Positions 45,359-55,400 of a stretch of 64,000 nucleotides of DNA are shown here, in pieces. Source of the stretch: Candidatus Melainabacteria bacterium. Lineage in GTDB: Bacteria; Cyanobacteriota; Vampirovibrionia; Obscuribacterales; Obscuribacteraceae. The stretch spans positions 1-64,000 of the forward strand of contig RXJR01000031.1 in assembly GCA_003963305.1 (NCBI GenBank), written 5' to 3'. The notes beneath the pieces were generated by a model, which saw only the letters and a list, made by a program, of their open reading frames with translations, searched no databases and had not been told where the DNA came from. A program made the translations under genes and the position numbers. Numbering within the stretch: the stretch's first letter is position 1; each line of letters opens with the position of its first letter.

Positions 45359-46831
45359 TCATCCAACCTTCGGCCATCTGCCGCTTGTATTAAATAGCGG
45401 AGTGTAATCCTCGCAAGCAATCCGCCAACCTGCCACTCGATCATCGGCATACAAGATCTCGAAATCGAACCCAGGTCTGAGCGGTTCGGTCTCAAAATCA
45501 AATCCATAAGCTTCCACACTAAGAACCGAGCCGCGTGATTCGTTGACCAAAGTCGGCGGGAATTGCTCGATCGGATACTTCTTCCCCGCCCCTGAACCAA
45601 GCAAATCATGCACCTCGCCACGGGTCATGCCGTAAACAGGATAATCTTCGAAAAATTTCTGCAGAGCTTCGCCGCGACATGGAATCTCCCGAATCAATTC
45701 CCAGTCACGCCAATCAGCGGGATCAAAACCCGGAACTATTACTTTTACTGCAGCTAATCCCGAACTAAAGTGGGTAGCCTCGATGAATTGCGGCTCAATA
45801 ACGAACTTGCCGGTTCGATCGATGAATCCAAATAGCCGCTCGTTCATGTCATCGGATTTGACAGCAACACAAGCGAGACCCTCGACACCGAAGTGCAAAC
45901 GAGCATTCATTCCTTCGATAAACGCAGGTTGAATAACAACTTTGCCGGTACGGTCTATGTAGCCCCAGTTTCCACCCTGGTGCCGGTAGCAATTATTGGT
46001 TTCGTCACGAACCAGTTCGGCACCGAGTTCTACGCCGGCAAGACCGTGTCGAAATTCTCGCACGTCAGCGCAATCTTCAGGAAGCGTGATCGCGACATTT
46101 CCTTCCCTATCAATGAAAAACCAGCGATTATTCTTTTTAACACCCGCCAATCCTTCGCTGAAATTGTAAGTAGAATCGAACGTCGGCGGAATGACAACGC
46201 GACCATGCTTGTCAAAATATCCCTGTTGCGTGTGATACCTTTGCTTGTCGATAGTGAACATAAAGCTGGCCAGCCCTTCACTGAAGTCGCCGCTGTAATG
46301 TTCAGGCGCACGAACTACGATTTCTCCATCAGGATCGACGTAGCATGTCCTTTCACCCTCGTCAACGCGCAGCAAGCCGTCGGACCAATATTCGTCGCGC
46401 AGGTGACTCAAGCCAAGATTGCGTAATTCGCGACCTCTATTATCGATCAATATCAGATCGAATGAATACGACTGTCCGGGGTGAGGAACACTTCGCGACT
46501 TCATGACGACAGCGCGATTTTGATAAAAGGCTGATACACGCACGTATTTTGGCGGAACAAGAATATTTCCTTCAATATCTGCAAAACCTTTCGGTTCGCC
46601 GTCTTTACCAACTTCAAAGAGACCCTCTGCAGTTTGCGAGTGAACACGTAAATTCCGAATCGGCACGACGTGCCCGTGCGTATTTACGCAACAGACTGCC
46701 ATAGCTGGTTCTGACGCTTTGTTGTGCGGAAGTTCCGCTACCGCAAAATCATCGACAAACTCGGTAGCATTGATAAACTGCGGCTCGACAACAAACTCAC
46801 CTCTGGTGTTGATGTATCCATATTTATCCAT
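45359..46831 (-). CDS. WG-repeat protein with SmpA/BamE-like C-terminal segment
   Basis: 490 residues from the ATG at 46831 (GGA 9 bases upstream); the frame is open 13 codons more. At least six WG (KWG) repeats are visible, of the form 'G.id..G..vi.p.f......f..Gla.v': YGYINTRGEFVVEPQF, GYFDKHGRVVIPPTF, WGYIDRTGKVVIQPAF, FGFIDRTGKFVIEPQF. The C-terminal 100 residues contain YGMTRGEVHDLLGSG and FEILYADDRVAGWRI, reminiscent of the SmpA/OmlA fold. There is no signal peptide. WG proteins are usually binding proteins of unknown partner and often sit near toxin-immunity genes. Confidence 0.8.
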   Translation of the reverse strand: MDKYGYINTRGEFVVEPQFINATEFVDDFAVAELPHNKASEPAMAVCCVNTHGHVVPIRNLRVHSQTAEGLFEVGKDGEPKGFADIEGNILVPPKYVRVSAFYQNRAVVMKSRSVPHPGQSYSFDLILIDNRGRELRNLGLSHLRDEYWSDGLLRVDEGERTCYVDPDGEIVVRAPEHYSGDFSEGLASFMFTIDKQRYHTQQGYFDKHGRVVIPPTFDSTYNFSEGLAGVKKNNRWFFIDREGNVAITLPEDCADVREFRHGLAGVELGAELVRDETNNCYRHQGGNWGYIDRTGKVVIQPAFIEGMNARLHFGVEGLACVAVKSDDMNERLFGFIDRTGKFVIEPQFIEATHFSSGLAAVKVIVPGFDPADWRDWELIREIPCRGEALQKFFEDYPVYGMTRGEVHDLLGSGAGKKYPIEQFPPTLVNESRGSVLSVEAYGFDFETEPLRPGFDFEILYADDRVAGWRIACEDYTPLFNTSGRWPKVG

Positions 46832-46969
46832 GAATTTGTTCCGTTGGCGCAAGAATAAGGGAAATAACACTTATATCAGAGACTGCGATCACTTATCCGC
46901 GTCACAAATGTCCAATTCCAGTATATGCAACTCACCTTGCTTCAATAAGACCACTTCAGCCGACAATAA

Positions 46970-48370
46970 TCAAGACGATTTTTTCTGTCCATAAGCCACA
47001 TCACTGAATGTACGTTGAAATTCGTCCAGGCTCATAGTAAAAACACCATCATCTTTACCATCTCGGGGTTTGCCGTCAGCATCGACAGGTTCCCCACGCC
47101 CCCATGGATTTCTAATCGTCACAGTTTTGGTGGCTGGATCGTAGTCTTCAACGCTGTATTCGTGCTTTCTCTGCAACCCCTGTTCAGTCTTATCATAGCC
47201 CGATTTGATTAACGACAGAATATTCCCATTGATGCCTACTGTGACCGGTTGCCCATCTTTGATTGCCTGTTGCAACTTTGCATCGATTTCGGATGAAGAC
47301 GAATACGATATTAAATCGATGTCGACTCCGCTCGGGCTGAGAATTCGGACGCCATCGTGGAGCATGGAACCATTGGGCACGCCATCTTGAGATACGGTCT
47401 TATTTTGATCGTAGTATTTGCCGTAAGCCTTTTCTATTACAGACGGCCAAATGCCCTTGTTTCCTGATGCGTACAAACTCATTTCTGCATCAGTCGGTGC
47501 ATCAATCGTGACCGGATGAGTCGGATCGCCCGGGAAAGTAACTGTGTAGGTTCCGTTTTCGTTGTCCTTGATCATATCTTTTATAGCCTGCGGGTTGTTC
47601 CTGGCCAGGGACGACAACGCTGAAACAAAGTAACAGTCTCCAATACCGCCCTGAGTTACGGCGTCAAAAGTAATGCTATTCAATGGATTTTCTTGATCAG
47701 CAAACAACTCATGACTTGCATCTTTGAGTTTTTGACCGGTCTGCCAAAAGGCTGCGTCAATGCCACCAATCAAGTCTTTTTCCGCCTGAGTTTGGTCAGC
47801 GCGATTAACCATCTCGTTGCACGCATCGATATCTTTCGAAGTAACGCCATCGTTTTCAAAGCCAAATTCATCGTCACTGAGCGTTTGAATTTTTTCCAAA
47901 TTGCCTTTCAAAACACTTACGAACTGTGCATCTTGTCCCTTGAATAATTGGCTGGCAGTAGCCTGTTCGATTTCAGATTTAGTAATAAAGCCATCGTTAT
48001 CGGTATCAATGAGACCCTTGTTTTTCTCGTACAAGCGCTTCATGTCGCTACTGCCCAAAGCATCCGTAGGTCGATTTTCACTGTCTTGGCTTTTGTCGCG
48101 GTCTGGACTTTTGTCTTTATCCGGAACTTGTTCAGTGTTACCAATTTGTCCGTGACCTTCTCGGCTCTTACTATCAACGATTTCAAAAGGTTGCAGATAT
48201 TGCTTGGTCGAATTCTCTTTGCGCTTGTTCTCCGATTGCAAAACGGACTTCTGTGCTCTGGCACCGTGAGCGGGTTGCGAATTATCATCTTGCTGAAAAC
48301 TTGAACGTTCACGATTCTCTTGAGTAGCCTCTTTCGTGAACTTGCGGCTCGATTCGAAACCTTCACCCAT
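46970..48370 (-). CDS. Calpain family cysteine protease with EF-hand
   Basis: 466 residues; AGGA 8 bases before the ATG. Residues 1-108 are charged and low-complexity with Asp/Lys runs (PDKDKSPDRDKSQDSEN), with no signal peptide. One canonical EF-hand loop DTDNDGFITKSE (122-133) suggests calcium binding. The C2 peptidase core follows, with an intact catalytic triad: Cys246 in GGIGDCYFVSAL, His403 in RKHEYSVEDY and Asn421 in IRNPWGRG. The catalytic core is complete but compact, ending shortly after the Asn. Bacterial calpains occur in polymorphic toxins and in unknown signalling roles. It lies 138 bases upstream of the WG-repeat gene on the same strand. Confidence 0.88.
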   Translation of the reverse strand: MGEGFESSRKFTKEATQENRERSSFQQDDNSQPAHGARAQKSVLQSENKRKENSTKQYLQPFEIVDSKSREGHGQIGNTEQVPDKDKSPDRDKSQDSENRPTDALGSSDMKRLYEKNKGLIDTDNDGFITKSEIEQATASQLFKGQDAQFVSVLKGNLEKIQTLSDDEFGFENDGVTSKDIDACNEMVNRADQTQAEKDLIGGIDAAFWQTGQKLKDASHELFADQENPLNSITFDAVTQGGIGDCYFVSALSSLARNNPQAIKDMIKDNENGTYTVTFPGDPTHPVTIDAPTDAEMSLYASGNKGIWPSVIEKAYGKYYDQNKTVSQDGVPNGSMLHDGVRILSPSGVDIDLISYSSSSEIDAKLQQAIKDGQPVTVGINGNILSLIKSGYDKTEQGLQRKHEYSVEDYDPATKTVTIRNPWGRGEPVDADGKPRDGKDDGVFTMSLDEFQRTFSDVAYGQKKSS

Positions 48371-48564
48371 AGTAAATTCCTCGCTTAAATTAGAATCGGC
48401 ATGCTACCGCGCGAACCCAGAGTCGTGTTCTGCGCCTGGTCCGGATGTGAATAAACTGTCTAGTAAGCGGACGCAGTGCATCCATGGACTTAATAAAGAC
48501 AGCTTCCTGTTTCGGAGTTGTTAAAGCCATGTACCGACGCGCTAAAGCGCTTAGCGAGCGACTA

Positions 48565-49470
48565 TTAGAGTGGCACGCCCCAACGCCGCAACTTCCAGTA
48601 CCAGAGCGTGTCGCCCTTCTGAATCGGAAGCGGTGAAATTCTGGGATCGTTAGACGGTCTGTTATAAGCCGACTCGACATATGCGCTTGCCGCACGTTCA
48701 GCCCATCCAGGAGGCTGAGACAGACCACGAAAGAGAGTCAGAGTCTCATGCGTCAGCACGAAAGTGGTATTGCCATTTTGCCAAACAGTATGTGCAGGGT
48801 CGAAGAGTTCGACTTCGTCGTAGTGAATATGGTAGACCCGCCTTCCGATATTCGCGTTTTTAACTGCTAATTGATTGTTCTCGTCCGTCGGCCAATCTGC
48901 CCAGCCATCGTATCTTCTGGCTACATCTATCACCGTCCAGGGTGTTGTAGTTGGTGTCGGTTTACCAATAGTGCCACCAAATTCGCGCTGACCGATACCG
49001 CGGCCGCCACATGCGCGCAGTGGATTCCCAAGGAGGATAAAAGTCACTCTACTGGGCGGCGGAGCGGAAGAATCATTCGCGTGCTGTCGCATCCAATGAG
49101 AGGCGACCTGCGCGCCCTGACTGTGCGCTAAAACGATAATTGGACCGGGCGTGGAGCGCAATGCAGCATCCAGCGCAGCAACGCCTTTCGTAATCGTTTG
49201 CGGACTTATGCTCGCGGGATAACGCACCTGATACATACGATATGGCGACCGAGAGAAACGCCCATGAAAAACCTCGGGCATGTAATTTATCAAATTGAAG
49301 TTCAGTCCGGTGAGCGTCAGAACAGTCGCCGACGCAGGAATGAGGCGAGTCAAGGGCGACACGTTCTGCGCATACGCAGCCTGTGCCGACACTGCGCAAT
49401 AGTGCGGCAATATAAGCATGCTCATCGCTGAAACAAGCACCAAAAACTTTAGCAGGAATACCTTTTGCAT
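48565..49470 (-). CDS. Exported PE-PPE domain serine hydrolase
   Basis: 301 residues with a signal peptide (LLKFLVLVSAMSMLILP, cleavage near AQA). The domain matches the PE-PPE (PF08237) alpha/beta-hydrolase: VRYPASISPQTITKGVAALD, the nucleophile Ser in LAHSQGAQVAS (near residue 117), LLGNPLRACGGRG, and a YDGWADWP segment with the likely acidic residue. In mycobacteria this domain is an esterase/lipase of the cell envelope; outside Actinobacteria it is uncommon. The substrate here is probably an ester in the envelope or outside, but that is inference. Confidence 0.8.
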   Translation of the reverse strand: MQKVFLLKFLVLVSAMSMLILPHYCAVSAQAAYAQNVSPLTRLIPASATVLTLTGLNFNLINYMPEVFHGRFSRSPYRMYQVRYPASISPQTITKGVAALDAALRSTPGPIIVLAHSQGAQVASHWMRQHANDSSAPPPSRVTFILLGNPLRACGGRGIGQREFGGTIGKPTPTTTPWTVIDVARRYDGWADWPTDENNQLAVKNANIGRRVYHIHYDEVELFDPAHTVWQNGNTTFVLTHETLTLFRGLSQPPGWAERAASAYVESAYNRPSNDPRISPLPIQKGDTLWYWKLRRWGVPL

Positions 49471-49593
49471 TTGCTGTGCGACTTACAAATCCTCGAATTG
49501 TCAGTCACTCTAACAACAAATACCGGAATAAATCAGGATAATTTTGTGACAAATATCGGTATGGCCAGAGAAGTTTTCAGCTGAGGTAATCGT

Positions 49594-50214
49594 TCATCGA
49601 GGATTGCACGAAGCACCGCCGGCGCAACCAGCGTTTTCGGTCAAAAGTTGTCCTACATCATCGCCTGACAAGAGCACATCCCCAAATCTAATCAGGTTAG
49701 TGCGCAGAATCGACTTGAATGTCAGCGTGTATCGCTTCAAAGTAGCGCCGGTGGCGCGAGGCGGAAGCTCGATCGCATCAACAGAACCAAGAATCCAACC
49801 ATCTCTCATTATCTGCGTTTGGTAGTCTTTCAACTCCCGCGTGACTGTGAAATCTCCGTCTTTATCGGAAAAGCAAAATTGTGTCGTAACCTGCTCGCGT
49901 GTCCGCCCGAGGCTTTCAATGAAATAGACGGACAATCCACGAAAGCTGTTTGGCTGCCTTAGATTGCGAACATCCATTCCGCCCGTCGATATATCAGAGC
50001 CGAATGCAATTACTTGTATAACTTTTCCAGTTTTTCCAACCGTATATCTTCTATCGACGCCGGAATTAGATTCGACACTGGCTTGTATTCCGTTTCCACA
50101 ACTAAAAGGTTGTGCGGTTCCCTGAGCCGAAGCTCCGGCAGATGCTGAGAGGCACAGCGCAGAAACTAGCAGCATTCCAAACATATCTTGCCGTCTTCTG
50201 GATAAATGCTGCAT
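49594..50214 (-). CDS. Exported hypothetical protein
   Basis: 206 residues, AGG 9 bases before the ATG. A signal peptide (MFGMLLVSALCLSASAGASA) is followed by a beta-rich mature domain with four Cys (FSCGNGIQ, TQFCFSDKDGD, GCAGGASC) that could pair as disulfides. The FGDVLLSGDDVGQLL motif near the end is not recognised. No family can be assigned. It lies between two minus-strand genes, the internally duplicated protein upstream and the PE-PPE hydrolase downstream. Confidence 0.55.
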   Translation of the reverse strand: MQHLSRRRQDMFGMLLVSALCLSASAGASAQGTAQPFSCGNGIQASVESNSGVDRRYTVGKTGKVIQVIAFGSDISTGGMDVRNLRQPNSFRGLSVYFIESLGRTREQVTTQFCFSDKDGDFTVTRELKDYQTQIMRDGWILGSVDAIELPPRATGATLKRYTLTFKSILRTNLIRFGDVLLSGDDVGQLLTENAGCAGGASCNPR

Positions 50215-50285
50215 GTGCTTGACCTCGCTGAATTAATTGAATCCGTCTATTCTCCTCGAAATTTTGACACATTCGAGCGATTCTT

Positions 50286-51785
50286 TCATAACAAATAATC
50301 GTCACGCTCAATATATACAGGAACATCAATTGGATGCGGTGCATTGGCGGGCCACGCCTTCATCAATTCCGAAGAGTTTCCGCCATCTACCACTCGGACG
50401 TTTCCAAAATCACGCAACAGATGTGCACAAGCCGATTCAAACTTTTCAATATCATTCTGCAGCCCACGAATCGCCAGTCTATATCCTGATTCCTTTTTCG
50501 TTAAGGCGTTGATGCGCTGTTTGTGCAGCGTAGACCTGGCAGAAGCAAACAATGAGACCAATCCGGCGATGACAAGGTCGATGCGCTCTCTCGGCACAGG
50601 AACATAGTGTGCGTAGCTTTCCAACTCGTCGACAATGTGCTTCGGCAATTCCACTTTGATTTCAATCTGCTCACGGCGGGCCTCCTCGAGTTTGGACTCG
50701 CAGATATAACGGCAGCCATCAGTATCGTAAGGATTCGGCGACTTCTTTTGCTCCTCAATAAATTTTTCCAGATACTTATCGAAAGACACAAGTATCTCCA
50801 GGGAGCGGTTTATGCTCTCTGCAAAATCTTCCTCATAAATCTCGTGAGGCGTTCTATAAGTGTTGACCAGAGCCAATTTGAGATTATGCTTCTTCAATTG
50901 CTCGAACTTGCGCAGGAAACAAAGTGTGTCATCGATAACTCCTGCTGCAGTGTCTGCGAGATTTGTCTTCTGCTGTAGTTTTGCCGAAAATGACATTGAA
51001 TCAATACGGCTCGGGATCAAACAGAGAACCTCCTGCAGGTTCTGCGGTTGGATATTCGTGCTCGGAGTGGTTCGCCATGAAACGCCGCGAATCTTGCTGT
51101 AAGAGGGTTTAAGCAAAGAATCCCAACCAAACTCCAGCTTCCGAGAGTCGCTGATAGAATCTACGACTTGGACTATAGGCAAATCGTCGTAGCGAACTTC
51201 GAACTGCATGATGCTAGCACTATCGTTGTCATCGTAAACTTTCGCGGCGAAAGTCTTGATTGGTGCGCGCAGGCGTCTGCGCAAAGCCTGGTTGTAATTC
51301 AGTGGCGGCGACGTAAGACAACGATAAATATCGCGAGTCGCACCTCGAATCGCAACAAATTGCTTATTGTGTTCAACCTCGCGCAGAAAGTCGTTGAACA
51401 GCCGGTTCAGTCCCAAAACGCCAACGATGATAAGCTCGGGTCGTTTCGTTTCCGCGGCAAAAATCGGCGCCATTTCTCGCAATTCATCGATTATGATTTC
51501 CGGCATAGGCAACGACCATCTCTCACATGGGCCGTCAGCGCAAGGCAGGTCTGCGAATGAGATACGACTGAAAAAATCGGCAGTCTCTCGAAACGGATAG
51601 GATGACAAATCGACGCTAATCAACCTGTCATTGTTCTTTTGCAGGTTAACAACAAGGCGCGCAAACCCAATGGATTCCTCAATAAGATGCAGGACGGACT
51701 GTACCGCATCATCTTCCGGAGCTTGATCGAGATCGCAAAATGCTTCGCGGAGCTCGACAAGTGGCAGGGTGCAATCCAATGGCAC
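50286..51785 (-). CDS. Hypothetical protein with an internal duplication
   Basis: 499 residues, GTG start with AAGGAG 9 bases upstream. No signal peptide or TM helix. Two halves of about 230 residues share an ordered motif set: LPMPEIIIDELREMA, then RPELIIVGVLGLNRLF, then AIRGATRDIYRCL in the first; LPKHIVDELESYAHYV, RIDLVIAGLVSLF and AIRGLQNDIEKFE in the second. The LP..I.DELE.YA phrase resembles ribbon-helix-helix-type antitoxin helices, but no DNA-binding claim can be supported. No family was recognised. It is divergent from the small membrane protein gene by 120 bases. Confidence 0.55.
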   Translation of the reverse strand: MPLDCTLPLVELREAFCDLDQAPEDDAVQSVLHLIEESIGFARLVVNLQKNNDRLISVDLSSYPFRETADFFSRISFADLPCADGPCERWSLPMPEIIIDELREMAPIFAAETKRPELIIVGVLGLNRLFNDFLREVEHNKQFVAIRGATRDIYRCLTSPPLNYNQALRRRLRAPIKTFAAKVYDDNDSASIMQFEVRYDDLPIVQVVDSISDSRKLEFGWDSLLKPSYSKIRGVSWRTTPSTNIQPQNLQEVLCLIPSRIDSMSFSAKLQQKTNLADTAAGVIDDTLCFLRKFEQLKKHNLKLALVNTYRTPHEIYEEDFAESINRSLEILVSFDKYLEKFIEEQKKSPNPYDTDGCRYICESKLEEARREQIEIKVELPKHIVDELESYAHYVPVPRERIDLVIAGLVSLFASARSTLHKQRINALTKKESGYRLAIRGLQNDIEKFESACAHLLRDFGNVRVVDGGNSSELMKAWPANAPHPIDVPVYIERDDYLL

Positions 51786-51905
51786 TGGAGTTACTCCTTA
51801 TCCGATTCACAGTGCAGCCATTATGCCCGGCAGAAGCACGGAATGAACGAATTATCTGTGCTTTGGATGCATCAGGTTCACCGGGGAAGGGCATAAAAGA
51901 GATCT

Positions 51906-52301
51906 ATGCCATCACTTCCAGACAAATCTGCGGATCAGACAAATAGTCTTGCTCGACCTGAACTTAAGGCGATCATTCCGAGACCCTTTTACGCCCCTTT
52001 CGTCGTTTTCTCAATAGTCGTTTCGGTAATTTACGATACACTCATGTGGATCGTTATAGGAGTGGTCTTCATCGTTGGTCTCGGCTCTCCTTTTTTCCAC
52101 ATTGCAATGCTCGTGACTCCAATTCCGACCATTCTGGCGCTAATCATCCTGGTTCCGCCGATCGCATTCTTTGGGGGCAGAGCGTACTTACGCGCGCTCC
52201 GAAAGCTGAGCACAGAAACAGTGCGGTTCATTAAGACTGAGATGCATGAATCCAAACAAGAACAGGAGCGGGGTCCTGAGGTGGACGGGAATAATCTTTG
52301 A
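51906..52301 (+). CDS. Small membrane protein, unknown function
   Basis: 131 residues; GAGAT lies close to the ATG. Two or three hydrophobic segments (about 27-55 and 62-92: VFSIVVSVIYDTLMWIVIGV, TIPTILALIILVPPIAFFGG-like PIPTILALIILVPPIAFFGG) precede a basic, then charged cytoplasmic tail. No motif was recognised. It precedes the TPR-CHAT gene by 140 bases. Confidence 0.5.
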   Translation: MPSLPDKSADQTNSLARPELKAIIPRPFYAPFVVFSIVVSVIYDTLMWIVIGVVFIVGLGSPFFHIAMLVTPIPTILALIILVPPIAFFGGRAYLRALRKLSTETVRFIKTEMHESKQEQERGPEVDGNNL

Positions 52302-52408
52302 GCCAACACGATCGATTTCTTCCGATTTAATCTTTTCCTGAAAGCGGTCAAAAGAACACTGCGCGGCGATTGTCAAATCAGGCTCACCGTCATACCGTCC
52401 AATGCATA

Positions 52409-52414
52409 TACAAT
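52409..52414 (+). promoter_or_regulatory. Candidate -10 element of the TPR-CHAT gene
   Basis: TACAAT within GCATATACAATAGG, about 28 bases before the ATG at 52442. No strong -35 is seen. Its place supports the later start rather than the TTG at 52370. Confidence 0.3.
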
Positions 52415-52441
52415 AGGCTGATCAGTCAATTCAGCTTGTCA

Positions 52442-55400
52442 ATGGAAAGAAACCACCAAAACTCACTTAGTCCAGTATTAGCGATCGTATTTGCCGCGAC
52501 GATCGTTCTAGGCACAATCACGCCACTATGCGCGCAGAATGAGCCCCAATTGTGGTGGCAACACACATGCACACTTGCTGACCAGGACAGCGAGCACGGA
52601 AACTACGATGCCGCGATAAAGAAACTGGAACCTCTGGTGAGCAAACTTGGCGAAACGGATCGAGATAACATCGAAATCGTTTATCCACTTGTGAATCTGG
52701 CGAATTTGTATGCATGGACCAACCGCCGCGATGACGCAGAAAAGGCAGGCAAGCGCGCCATCGAGATTGCGGAAGTCAATCCGCCGCACACTGCGAATTT
52801 GAGCAAGGCAGGCTACAACCAGGCTCAGATTTTGGCAGGGTGCAAGAAGATGTACCGTTTTGCTTTGGAAGGTCTGGCGAATTCGTACCTGAACGAAGAA
52901 CACTACATCGAAGCCGAAAAGGTCCTCAACAAGTCGCTCACAAAACTCGGCACAAGTGATGATTCGGTCGTTTCTCAGGCACTTCTTGCAGATGTACTGA
53001 AACAAAAACAAGAGTATAAAAAGGCCGCTGAATCATACAAGAAAGTAATTGCAATTAGAGAGAGACTCAAAGATCCGGAAGAATTAGCCAAATCGTACGA
53101 ATCGCTAGGAAACTGTTATTACCTGCAAGATAATCTACCGGCCGCCGAAACCGTTCTCCTGAAAGCCTTAGACATAATGGCAAAAGCCACATTATCGGCG
53201 CGGCCGGTCAACTCAGATTTCCACTATCAACTTGGAAATGTTTACTACTACCAGAAGCGCTATCCTGATGCAGAAAAGGAGTATCGCGCTGCGGTTGCAA
53301 TTCTAACAGCCGACCCTGAAGCCAGTGATGAGCGAAAAGCAGAGCGCCTGCGAGACCTCGGAAGCGTGCTTGTGGTGCTGGGAAAACTGGATGAAGCGGA
53401 ACAGTGCTACAACACCGCGCTCAAAGACAACAAGTTCCAAATCACCAAAGACATTTTTCTAGATAATCTGCTGCTGCTCCAGAATAAAACCTGCTTTGCC
53501 ACTTACAAAAAATATTTCAAGGCTACCGATATTCATTTGTGCATAGCCGAAAATCAGAAGAAGATCGAGCCGAATTCTATTGCCTACGCAAAATTTCTGG
53601 AAGACATTTGTGTGTCGTTCCAGGCTTTTCCAGTGCGGAATGAGCCCGTAATTCCAATGCTCAAGCAAGCTATAGCGATAAGAACGAAACTCGCGGGACC
53701 AGTTTCTCCAGAAATTGCTCATGACCAATATTTGATGGCCTTCCGCCTGGCATCGCTTGGTGGAGAATTTGCCCAACCGGCGTTGGACTCCTACAAAACC
53801 TGGAAGGAGTTGAACAAAGTCGGAAGCACGAAACTCAAGACATGGCAGTTTGCAATGACGAGGCTGGCATATCTGCTCGGCGCGGCGGGCAAAGACCATC
53901 GAACCGAAGCACTAGAAATAGCTGATATCGCATATGATACCGAATCGAAAGGAGGCGCGGAGTTGTATGACCTCGCGACTTTGTTCGAATTATTTGGCAA
54001 ATTCGGTAAAGCCCGGGTCATTTATGACGAATCATTCGAGTTTGCAAAATCACAACACAATGTGCTGAACATGGCAACGGCAGCGCTTTCACGTGCTTCG
54101 CTTAGTTTCAGAGAACGTGATATGACCAGTGCCTGGTCGGAAGCGAAACAAGCCGAATCACTATTCATCGAAGCTCAAGGTCCGGAGTACTACAAGAACT
54201 CGCCCTTCAATCTTAGCTGTATTCAACTGCTTACAGATTTATGCGTGGAGCGGGGCGAACTTTCTGCGGCAGAATCGTATGCACGCCAACTTACGTCACC
54301 ACTGAAATGGCGTCCCTCGGCTGCTCAGATACAGCGCGACTATCTCGAACTCGCCAAAATTCTCCTGCTAGAAACGAAAACGGCGGAAGCAACAAAAATC
54401 ATTGAGACTGCTGTCACAACGCTATCAAACAGCACGTATAGAAATTATCTAGGCGAAATCGAATTAGCACGCGCACACGATATGCTCGGAGATATCGCGA
54501 TCGCGTCGAAGAAATATTCTGATGCCGACATGCACTTTCGCAGAGCATACAACTTGTATCGCGATGATGATACCGCCACCTCTGGCATCTTAGGAATGGT
54601 CAATGATCTCAACCAGCTAGCGAAGTGCTCAGCTGCTTCCGGCGGACAGTCAGCACAAGCTGTACAACTTGCTTGTCTAAAACTGGATAAATATCTGAAA
54701 TCAGTTTTTCCACAAATTTCATTTGCGCAGCAATGCGCATTCGTAACCTGCATCGGCGATCAAATTGATCCGTTGTTAACATACGCATCGAACAATGATT
54801 CAGCATCTAAAACATTTCAATACCTGATGCAGTGGCAAGGTTTATTGGTCGACTCTGTGCGACGCTCAAGCGGCGATTCAGCCGGTGACGCTGCCACACT
54901 CAACCAGCTAAGAAAGATCAGAAACCAACTTTCAAAATCATCTACTCAATCGGCAGATGCTTCAGCGGTTGCAGCTTTGACCTTGGAAAAGGAAGCACTA
55001 GAACGAAAGCTGGCGCTTCGAAGAAAAGCCGATGACAAAGCCGACACAGTGCTCCAACAAACCAGCAAAGACTTCATCAATATGTTGACGGACGACGAAG
55101 CCTTTGTAGATATAGTTCACTATCATAGATTCGACGATGGCAGTCCTGCTTACGCCGCATTCGTTGTCACCAAATCCAGTGGTGTCAAAGTCGTAAGTCT
55201 CTCAAACGCAGCACTCATTGACGACGCTATAAACAAATGGGTGCAGTCCATGGCAGCTCCAGGCGGTTCCGTACGCGATTTAAAATTCGACACCGCCGCT
55301 ACCGCGAACACACCAACGGGGTCACCTGCTGTCCTTTGCACCGCAGTCAGCGATAAACTTTGGACGCCACTAAAAGCGGCGATTCCGGCTAACGTGAGGA

